Shown: positions 57,522-64,000 of the stretch, one piece after another
Numbering within the stretch: position 1 is the first letter of the stretch
Layout of the letters: each line of letters opens with the position of its first letter
NCBI RefSeq assembly: GCF_003606265.1
Contig: NZ_CP023671.1
Span: forward strand, 3,038,001 to 3,102,000
Direction: 5' to 3'
Source of the DNA: Clostridium septicum
GTDB lineage: Bacteria > Bacillota > Clostridia > Clostridiales > Clostridiaceae
DNA: 64,000 nt
The notes under the pieces: model-generated
What the model was told of the DNA's origin: nothing
The model's database searches: none
Seen by the model: only the letters and a program-made list of their open reading frames with translations
Translations under genes and position numbers: made by a program

Positions 57522-57788
57522 TTATTTTAATAAATATAGAAATACAATTAATAGTTGTAGGAATATTATAAAGGGTATTCCAAATGTGAATTTAATATGA
57601 TGAGTCTTATGTCTAAAAATATGCATACTAATATATTCACCTACGCTACCACCTAATATTGCTATTAAAACTAAGTTATTTTCACTTATTCGCCATTGTT
57701 TTTTTATAGCCTTTTGTTTATCTATAAACATTATAATAAAAGCAAATAAATTTATTGTTATAAAATAAATTTTTAATATATTATACAT
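57522..57788 (-). CDS. DUF1294 membrane protein
   Basis: An 88-residue protein with three hydrophobic segments. The middle carries the DUF1294 signature: FIDKQKAIKKQWRISENNLVLIAILGGSVGEYISMHIFRHKTHHIKFTFGIP. Function is unknown. AGGAGAT precedes the ATG on the minus strand. Confidence 0.85.
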   Translation of the reverse strand: MYNILKIYFITINLFAFIIMFIDKQKAIKKQWRISENNLVLIAILGGSVGEYISMHIFRHKTHHIKFTFGIPFIIFLQLLIVFLYLLK

Positions 57789-57953
57789 TTAATATCTCCT
57801 ATAATATTATTATACACATATTATAAAATAATTTTATGATATTTCAAAGTATATTAAAATGTAGTGTATAAATGTTTATAAAGCTACGTTTAAGTAAATC
57901 ATTTTGATATAATAGTTTATAGATATAATTAAAAATTAAGGGAGTTGTGGATT

Positions 57954-60389
57954 TTGATTAGTAAATCACTAGATATATTAGAAAAGTTTTACGGATATAA
58001 AAACTTTAGAAAAGGACAAGAAGAGATAATTAATACTATATTAAATAATGAGGATGTATTAGCAATAATGCCTACTGGTGGAGGAAAATCTATATGCTAT
58101 CAACTCCCAGGCTTAATGTTAGATGGAATTACTATTGTTATATCTCCTTTAATATCATTAATGAAAGATCAAGTAGATGCAATAAAAGAAATGGGGATTA
58201 ATGGAGTTTATATAAATAGTTCATTAAGTACAGTAGAGTTTAATTCTATAATAGATGGAATATCAAATAATAAATATAAAATAATATATATAGCTCCTGA
58301 AAGATTAGATTCAAATGAATTTATAACAGCAGTAACACAAAATAATATTAGTCAAGTAGCAATAGATGAGGCGCATTGTGTATCACAATGGGGCCATGAT
58401 TTTAGATCAAGTTATAGAAGAATATCAAATTTTATAAATAAATTACCTATGAGACCAATAGTATCGGCATTTACAGCAACTGCAACCACTGAAGTAAAAG
58501 AAGATATTATAAAATTATTAAACCTTAAAAATCCTAAAATATTTATAACAGGATTTGATAGAGAAAACTTAACTATAAATATAATAAAATCAGGAACTAA
58601 GAAAAATTACTTAATAAATTATATAGAAAATAATAAAGAACAATCAGGAATAATCTATGCAGCTACAAGAAAAGAAGTTGATAGTATTTATGATGAATTA
58701 AACAACAGAGGATATTGTATTGGTAGATACCATGCAGGATTATCAGATGAAGTTAGAAAACAAAATCAAGATGATTTTATTCATGATAGAGTAAATATAA
58801 TTGTTGCAACAAATGCCTTTGGAATGGGGATAGATAAACCTAATATAAGATATGTAGTTCATTATAATATGCCTAAAAGTATAGAAGGTTATTATCAAGA
58901 AATAGGTAGAGCGGGTAGAGATGGAGAAAAAAGTGAATGTATATTATTATTTACTCCTGGAGATGTTCAAATTCAAAAATATTTAATTGAAATGAGTGTA
59001 GAAAATCCAGAAAGAAAAATGAGTCAATATGAAAAACTACAGCAAATGGTTGATTTCGTTTATAGTAATGGTTGTTTAAGAAAGTATATATTAAATTATT
59101 TTGGAGATAGAAAGGAAGAAAAGTGCAATAATTGTAGTAATTGTTTAGATAAAGGAGAAGTTATAGATAAAACAATAGATGCACAGAAGGTTCTCTCTTG
59201 TATTTATAGAATGAAAAGAAGCTTTGGAAGTACAATGGTTGTAGATGTACTTAGAGGATCAAAAAATAGAAAAGTAATTCAATTTGGCTTTGATAGTTTA
59301 TCTACTTATGGGATAATGAAAGATTATTCTAGTGATGATCTTAAAACTTTTATAAATACTTTAGTTGCTCAAGGGTATTTAGATTTAGTTCAAGGAACAT
59401 ATCCAACATTAAAACTTAACAGTTTATCTATGAAGGTATTAAAAAGTGAAAAAGAAGTTAAATTAAAAGAATTTAAGATAGAAAGAAGAATTAAAGATAC
59501 TAATAATTTATTTGAGATTTTAAAAGAATTAAGATTAAATATTTCAAGAGAAGAAAACTTACCACCTTACATTATTTTTGGGGATGGAACCTTAAAAGAA
59601 ATGAGTATTAAATATCCTACTACAAAAGAAGAAATGCTTAAGATATCAGGGGTAGGAGAAGGAAAGTATCAAAAATATGGACTTTATTTTAGAGAGGAAA
59701 TAGAAAAATATATAAAAGAAAATAATATAGATATTAATAAAATAGAAATTATAGAAAATGATGTATCGGATTTACCTTTTGAGGTAACTTCAGATAATGA
59801 ATTATTAAAAAGGTTAATAAATCTAAGAAATGATTTTGCTAAAAAAGAAGCAGTTCCTATACAAAAAATAATATCTAAAAATACCCTTAAAGAAATAAGT
59901 GGAAGATATCCTTTAACTATCGAAGAATTAAAAGATATAGGTGGAATAGGTCCTAAAAAAATAGGGTTATATGGAGAAGAAATCATACTTCAAGTTAATA
60001 AATATGTTGAAGAGAATAATATAAAAACTAATTGGGTTCATAAAAAGAGAAGAAAGCTAATTATTGATGGAGAAATAAGAAGTAATGAGGAGATAGCATT
60101 AGATAGCTTAAAAGAGGGGAAATCATTAGAGGATATTTCAGAGGATATAGAAATATCTATATCAACTATATTAGGATATGTAACAGATTATATAAAAGAA
60201 ACAGGAGATATTAGTTTTAATTTGAATCTTAAAGAGTACTATAATGAGAGAGATAGAGAAGCAATAGTTAAATCTTGTAATAAAAATGGATATGATAAGG
60301 TAAGCTTAATAAAAAAACAATTGCCAGATACGATAAAATATGAAGCAATTAGATCAGTTATTTTAGAAGAGTATTTTAACGTATCTTAA
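57954..60389 (+). CDS. recQ: ATP-dependent DNA helicase RecQ
   Basis: An 811-residue 3'-5' helicase. Helicase motifs in order: FRKGQEEII (motif 0), MPTGGGKSICYQLP (I), IDEAHCVSQWGHDFR (II), AFTATAT (III), GIIYAATRKEV, YHAGL, NAFGMGIDKPNIRYVVHY and QEIGRAGRDG (VI). A zinc-binding CNNCSNC and winged-helix RQC region follow, then two HRDC domains (about 517-590 and 625-695, each with the KISGVG/DIGGIG helix-hairpin-helix motif) and a C-terminal HTH (SLEDISEDIEISISTILGYV). TTG at 57954 is preferred over TTG at 57945 because AAGGGAG at 57938-57944 needs a gap. Confidence 0.93.
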   Translation: MISKSLDILEKFYGYKNFRKGQEEIINTILNNEDVLAIMPTGGGKSICYQLPGLMLDGITIVISPLISLMKDQVDAIKEMGINGVYINSSLSTVEFNSIIDGISNNKYKIIYIAPERLDSNEFITAVTQNNISQVAIDEAHCVSQWGHDFRSSYRRISNFINKLPMRPIVSAFTATATTEVKEDIIKLLNLKNPKIFITGFDRENLTINIIKSGTKKNYLINYIENNKEQSGIIYAATRKEVDSIYDELNNRGYCIGRYHAGLSDEVRKQNQDDFIHDRVNIIVATNAFGMGIDKPNIRYVVHYNMPKSIEGYYQEIGRAGRDGEKSECILLFTPGDVQIQKYLIEMSVENPERKMSQYEKLQQMVDFVYSNGCLRKYILNYFGDRKEEKCNNCSNCLDKGEVIDKTIDAQKVLSCIYRMKRSFGSTMVVDVLRGSKNRKVIQFGFDSLSTYGIMKDYSSDDLKTFINTLVAQGYLDLVQGTYPTLKLNSLSMKVLKSEKEVKLKEFKIERRIKDTNNLFEILKELRLNISREENLPPYIIFGDGTLKEMSIKYPTTKEEMLKISGVGEGKYQKYGLYFREEIEKYIKENNIDINKIEIIENDVSDLPFEVTSDNELLKRLINLRNDFAKKEAVPIQKIISKNTLKEISGRYPLTIEELKDIGGIGPKKIGLYGEEIILQVNKYVEENNIKTNWVHKKRRKLIIDGEIRSNEEIALDSLKEGKSLEDISEDIEISISTILGYVTDYIKETGDISFNLNLKEYYNERDREAIVKSCNKNGYDKVSLIKKQLPDTIKYEAIRSVILEEYFNVS

Positions 60390-60440
60390 AATATTAGAAT
60401 TTAGAAAATGTATTAGATAAATCATAAACATATACTAAGT

Positions 60441-60476
60441 AAAATAAGGTTCCTCAAATGAGTAACCTTATTTTAA
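60441..60476. terminator. Bidirectional terminator between recQ and the alcohol dehydrogenase
   Basis: AAAATAAGGTT pairs with AACCTTATTTT across a 12-nt loop. A second inverted repeat, AATATTATATAGTTT / AAACTATATAATATT, follows at 60483-60524. Confidence 0.8.
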
Positions 60477-60562
60477 TAAAGTAATATTATATAGTTTTTT
60501 ATTTTATCAAACTATATAATATTTTATAAAATATAATTCTATTATATTTAAAGATTTAATAA

Positions 60563-61729
60563 TTAAAGTGCTAGTTTATAGATTTCAATGGCATCTTCAT
60601 ATTTTATTTCAACGAAATTTCCAACATGACCATTTAGTTCAACTAACTTTTTAGCCATTTCACTAAAATGTTCATTATTTATATTTATTTCTTTAAGAGT
60701 AGTTTTTAATCCTAATTCTTTAAAGAAATCTTCAAGTTTTTTTATTCCTAAAAGAACAGTTTCTTCAGGATTGTTTAAATTTATATCTATATTAAAAACT
60801 CTATTTGCAAATTGAGCAAATCTATTTATATCATGTTTATATACGTATTTCATCCAAGCTGGGAATATAATGGCTAATCCAGCACCGTGAGGTATATCAT
60901 ATATTCCACTTAATTCATGCTCTATATCATGACTTGCCCAATCTCCAATTCTGCCCATACTTAATGAATCATTATGTGCTATCATACCAGAAAGCATTAT
61001 TTCAGCTCTAGAATTATAATCATTTAAATTATTGATAACTCTTAAGCCGTTATCTATAATAGATTTCATTGTAGCTTCACATAGTCTATCAGTTAAATCT
61101 ACGTTAGGTTCATTAGTAAAATATCTTTCCATAACATGAGCTAACATATCAGCTATACCACAAGCAGTTTGATATTTAGATAAAGTAAAAGTAAGTTCTG
61201 GATTCATTATAGAAAATATAGGTCTTAATGTAGGATGTCCTGTGCTTTTTTTATACCATCCTTCTTCGTTAGTTATTACAGTACCAGAACTAGTTTCACT
61301 ACCAGCTGCAGGTATAGTAAGTATTGTAGCAAGATTTAAACATTTGTGATTTATAGGAGTATCCATAAATAAATCCCATACATCTTTAGAATAATTTACT
61401 CCAGCAGCAATTGCTTTTGCAGAATCAATAACACTACCACCACCAACAGCTAGTATAAAATCTAAATTATTGTCTCGGCAAATGTTAATACCTTTTCTTA
61501 CTAGTGAAACTCTAGGATTAGGTTTAACACCAGAAAGCTCTATAAATTCGATTCCTTCTTCATTTAAGGAATTTACAATCTTTTCATATAATCCTGTAGT
61601 TTTTATACTACCCCCGCCATAGTGGAGTAATATTTTATTAGAGTATTTTTTTATTTCTTTTCCTATTTTAAGTTCTGTATCTTTTCCAAATATTAATTTA
61701 GTACCATTTTTATAATTAAAATTTTTCAT
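60563..61729 (-). CDS. Iron-containing alcohol dehydrogenase
   Basis: A 388-residue group III alcohol dehydrogenase, close to YqhD/BdhA butanol-dehydrogenase types. It has the NAD(P) segment VGGGSVIDSAKAIAAG with GGGS at its start, the IPAAGSETSSGTVITNEE motif, and metal ligands in DMLAHVMERYF and HELSGIYDIPHGAGLAIIFPAW (two His and an Asp). It reduces aldehydes to alcohols with NAD(P)H. It is divergent from the CsoR-family repressor 171 bp away, so co-regulation is possible. AGGTTATC-type sequence precedes its ATG. Confidence 0.92.
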   Translation of the reverse strand: MKNFNYKNGTKLIFGKDTELKIGKEIKKYSNKILLHYGGGSIKTTGLYEKIVNSLNEEGIEFIELSGVKPNPRVSLVRKGINICRDNNLDFILAVGGGSVIDSAKAIAAGVNYSKDVWDLFMDTPINHKCLNLATILTIPAAGSETSSGTVITNEEGWYKKSTGHPTLRPIFSIMNPELTFTLSKYQTACGIADMLAHVMERYFTNEPNVDLTDRLCEATMKSIIDNGLRVINNLNDYNSRAEIMLSGMIAHNDSLSMGRIGDWASHDIEHELSGIYDIPHGAGLAIIFPAWMKYVYKHDINRFAQFANRVFNIDINLNNPEETVLLGIKKLEDFFKELGLKTTLKEININNEHFSEMAKKLVELNGHVGNFVEIKYEDAIEIYKLAL

Positions 61730-61860
61730 AAAAGATAACCTCCAATATTATATTTAATAATATAATACAGTAGCCAGTAAATGTTTTCAACATACTATTA
61801 TAAATAAATAAGATATTCATAATATTAAAGTTGAATAATTATCTAAATAAATGGTAAAAT

Positions 61861-61885
61861 ATAAATACCTTGTATAGGTATTTAT
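61861..61885 (+). promoter_or_regulatory. Candidate CsoR-type operator
   Basis: ATAAATACC and GGTATTTAT form a 9-bp inverted repeat with a 7-bp spacer, 15 bp before the start of the repressor gene. Its ATACC..GGTAT core resembles CsoR-family operators. Confidence 0.55.
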
Positions 61886-61900
61886 ATTGGAGGGAAAGTA

Positions 61901-62173
61901 ATGTTTGAAGAAAATGAAAAATTAAGAAAAGATATTATAAATAGATTAAAAAGAATAGAAGGTCAAGTAAAAGGAATTCAAGGAATGATGGAGAAAAATG
62001 TTTGCTGTGGAGATATACTTATACAAATCTCAGCTATTAGATCCGCCATAAATAAAGTTGGAGGACTTACTATAGAGCATTATGCTAATAATTGTTTAGG
62101 TATAGAAGAGGATAGTGCACAACAAGAAAATTTGAAAAAGTTAATAAAAACAATTAATACATTTGTTAAATAA
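61901..62173 (+). CDS. CsoR-family metal- or sulfur-sensing repressor
   Basis: A 90-residue all-helical DUF156 protein with the start LRKDIINRLKRIEGQVKGIQGMM. The ligand set of CsoR is present: Cys36 (with Cys35 beside it), His60 and Cys64, matching copper-sensing CsoR (Cys36, His61, Cys65). It is compatible with Cu(I), but a sulfur- or formaldehyde-sensing relative cannot be excluded. No copA/copZ is adjacent; the nearest gene is the divergent alcohol dehydrogenase. GGAGGGA precedes the ATG. A palindrome just upstream suggests autoregulation. Confidence 0.88.
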   Translation: MFEENEKLRKDIINRLKRIEGQVKGIQGMMEKNVCCGDILIQISAIRSAINKVGGLTIEHYANNCLGIEEDSAQQENLKKLIKTINTFVK

Positions 62174-62207
62174 AAAGGTAAGGTAATATCTTACCTTTTT
62201 TATTTTT
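62172..62207 (+). terminator. Intrinsic terminator after the CsoR gene
   Basis: AAAAAGGTAAG pairs with CTTACCTTTTT across a 7-nt loop, followed by TTATTTTT. Confidence 0.9.
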
Positions 62208-62354
62208 ATATAAATTTTTAGCAGATTGTTATTATTTTATGTAAATTAAGAATCCTTCAATAAAAATACAATATTTTATAAAATCTATAAAAAGTACAGT
62301 ATAAATGGAAAAAATTCACTATAAGTATTATGAGGGAAAATTTACAATATATAG

Positions 62355-62368
62355 TGTAAACGATATTA
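62355..62368 (+). promoter_or_regulatory. cre-like site upstream of the GH85 gene
   Basis: TGTAAACGATATTA matches the cre consensus TGWAANCGNTNWCA except at position 13 (T for C). It lies 50 bp before the start codon. Confidence 0.45.
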
Positions 62369-62417
62369 ATAAATAAAGTTAGCAAAAAAATCTAGGGGTA
62401 AAGGGGAGCATGTTATT

Positions 62418-64000
62418 ATGGCTAAAAGAAGTATTAGAAAAAAAAGACATTCACAAACAATGGCATATGTAATTACATTTGCTATTGGAACATCATTTAT
62501 TTCGGGATACACAGTACCAGTAAGAGCAGAATTAGTGGAAGGTCAAGAAATAGCAAATAATTATGTAGCAAGAGATTCACTTCAACCTATAGGAAATGCA
62601 TATAGTATTAAAACTTTGCTAGAATGGACTCCAGAAAGTGATGAGGCAGTAAGGTATAATAGAGCAACTGTAAAGCTAAAGGATAGATTTACAGGACCAG
62701 TTGTTAATGAAAATGCCAATCCAAATGCTAAAATAATGAATTGTGCTTTAACAAATCCTCAAACAGATAATGCACCATCGCAAGGTGGATATACAGAAAA
62801 TGCATATGTATTTTCTTATTGGCAATACATTGATTCCTATGTTTACTGGGGAGGGTCTGCAAAGGGGATATTTGTTCCACCTACAGCCGATGTAATAGAT
62901 GTTGGACATAAAAATGGTGTGCCAGTACTTGGAACGGTAGGATTTCCATGGGGATCAAGTGCCGGAGGTGAATATGTCAAACAAGTAAGAGAGTTCTTAT
63001 TTAAAAATGAAGATGGAAGTTTTCCGGTTGCTGATAAAATGATTGAAATGGCTCGTTTTTATGGATTTGATGGTTGGTTTATCAATCAAGAGAGTTATGG
63101 ATGTAGTAAAACAGATGCAGATCTTATGGTAGAATTCTTCACATACATGCATGAAAAGGATCCTAATATAAGAATTGGATGGTATGATTCAATGACAACA
63201 GATGGACCTGTTAGTTATCAAAATGCATTAAATCATAGAAATGTTGGTTTCTTTCAAAACAATGGCAAAAGAGTAATTGATGAATTCTTTTTAAATTATA
63301 ACTGGGGTATTAATGAAGTTAATACAAGTGTAGAAACTGCAAAGTCAGTAGGGAGAAGTCAATATGATGTCTATGCAGGAGTGGAAGTTCAACAAAATGC
63401 ATATAATGATAATTTTCCAGTTCAAAATTTATTAGATGCTGAAGGAAAACTTAAGTTATCTTTGGCTATGTACTGTCCAAATTCAACTTTTTCTATGTCA
63501 AAAGATATACTAGATTTTTATAAGCATGATCAAAAGTTTTGGGTAGGTCCAACCGGGGACCCTTCAAAAACAGATACAAGTGAAAGATGGGTTGGGCTTG
63601 CAAATTATGTTGCAGATAAATCAGCTATCAATAAATTACCGTTTGTAACTAATTTTAATTTAGGACATGGTATATCTTATTATATAGATGGAAATTTATC
63701 AAGAAATAAAGAATGGAATAATAGAGCACTTCAGGATTATTTACCAACATGGAGATGGATTGTAGAGTCTAATGGATCTAAATTGATTCCAGAATTTGAT
63801 AGAAGTGATGCGTATAATGGAGGAAGCTCATTGATGGTTAATGGTAATCTAGAAGCTGCTAATCCAAATCATATTAAATTATATAGTACTAATTTGGAAA
63901 TTAATAATGAAAATACAGAAATATCTATTACCTATAAGACACCTTTAAATAAGAATAATATGAAAATTGGATTATGTTTTGGTGATGATTATGATGAGTC
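62418..64000 (+). CDS. Secreted GH85 endo-beta-N-acetylglucosaminidase (cut by window end)
   Basis: The first 527 codons of a large enzyme that continues past the window. Signal peptide about 1-38 (SGYTVPVRAE). The GH85 barrel follows: DRFTGPVVNENANP, the YWQYIDSYVYWGGS segment, HKNGVPVLGTVGFPWG, the catalytic Asn-x-Glu region in FDGWFINQESYG, and RIGWYDSMT. Beta-sandwich domains follow near residue 430 onwards. GH85 enzymes (EndoD-like) release N-linked glycans from glycoproteins by cutting between the two core GlcNAc residues. ATG 62418 follows AAGGGGAG by 9 nt; ATG 62410 is out of frame. A cre-like site lies upstream. No anchor can be judged because the C-terminus is missing. Confidence 0.93.
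   Translation, partial: MAKRSIRKKRHSQTMAYVITFAIGTSFISGYTVPVRAELVEGQEIANNYVARDSLQPIGNAYSIKTLLEWTPESDEAVRYNRATVKLKDRFTGPVVNENANPNAKIMNCALTNPQTDNAPSQGGYTENAYVFSYWQYIDSYVYWGGSAKGIFVPPTADVIDVGHKNGVPVLGTVGFPWGSSAGGEYVKQVREFLFKNEDGSFPVADKMIEMARFYGFDGWFINQESYGCSKTDADLMVEFFTYMHEKDPNIRIGWYDSMTTDGPVSYQNALNHRNVGFFQNNGKRVIDEFFLNYNWGINEVNTSVETAKSVGRSQYDVYAGVEVQQNAYNDNFPVQNLLDAEGKLKLSLAMYCPNSTFSMSKDILDFYKHDQKFWVGPTGDPSKTDTSERWVGLANYVADKSAINKLPFVTNFNLGHGISYYIDGNLSRNKEWNNRALQDYLPTWRWIVESNGSKLIPEFDRSDAYNGGSSLMVNGNLEAANPNHIKLYSTNLEINNENTEISITYKTPLNKNNMKIGLCFGDDYDE

Noticed and set aside
61770..61800. cre site before the alcohol dehydrogenase
   Set aside because: The minus-strand TGAAAACATTTACT lacks the central CG and has a second mismatch.
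1..64000. CRISPR array, tRNA or rRNA genes
   Set aside because: No regularly spaced repeats and no tRNA or rRNA-like sequence blocks were seen on either strand.

Overview
The window is very AT-rich, dense with plus-strand genes, and uses AGGAGG-type ribosome sites with frequent GTG/TTG starts. The blocks ruvAB-queA-tgt-yajC-secDF-(recJ slot)-apt-rel-dtd-hemZ-hisS-aspS, a ribDE-BA-H operon behind an FMN riboswitch, and LPXTG surface enzymes point to a Clostridium sensu stricto (cluster I) chromosome, perhaps close to C. perfringens or C. baratii. The species is an inference. No rRNA, tRNA or CRISPR array was seen.

Layout. 1-5.7 kb: the end of hflX, an unknown Asn/Thr-rich protein, a nucleotidyltransferase, a MocR-type regulator, a YigZ/IMPACT protein, a YebC-family protein and a minimal kinase-like protein. 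6-18.5 kb: a surface/envelope region with a large LPQTG-anchored PHP-domain (CehA/McbA-like) protein broken by one in-frame TGA, a YibE/F membrane protein, an orphan sensor kinase, an LPNTG-anchored 5'-nucleotidase-type phosphoesterase, an M20 peptidase, and a J-domain-like protein preceded on its own strand by a candidate structured small RNA. 18.9-24.7 kb: a radical SAM/SPASM protein, an ArAE-type membrane protein, and the FMN-riboswitch riboflavin operon. 24.8-33 kb: a secreted heparinase II/III-like lyase behind a cre-like site, small proteins, an AAG-family DNA glycosylase, a TmrB-like ATPase fused to a transglutaminase-like domain, and a DegV protein. 32.5-37.2 kb: a TetR regulator, an MMPL exporter and a YhgE-like secreted coiled-coil protein, with two TetR-type operators ahead of the exporter. 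37.3-38.9 kb: an IS91-like HUH element with a zinc-ribbon companion ORF. 39-56.7 kb: the conserved DNA repair, queuosine, protein export, stringent response and tRNA synthetase cluster. 56.7-64 kb: a PHP phosphatase, a DUF1294 protein, RecQ, an iron-dependent alcohol dehydrogenase divergent from a CsoR-family repressor, and the start of a secreted GH85 endo-beta-N-acetylglucosaminidase that runs off the window.

How the genes work together. Three large secreted or anchored enzymes (heparinase-like, GH85, 5'-nucleotidase), plus the broken PHP protein, suggest a host- or mucus-associated lifestyle that harvests glycans and nucleotides, and two of the four have cre-like sites (CcpA). The housekeeping cluster is syntenic with other clostridia except that the expected recJ position is held by a 284-residue RecJ-like protein lacking the catalytic motifs. 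The most interesting candidates for something undescribed are the minus-strand structured RNA at about 18.6-18.74 kb, the TmrB-transglutaminase fusion, the catalytically dead RecJ-like protein and the minimal kinase-like protein.
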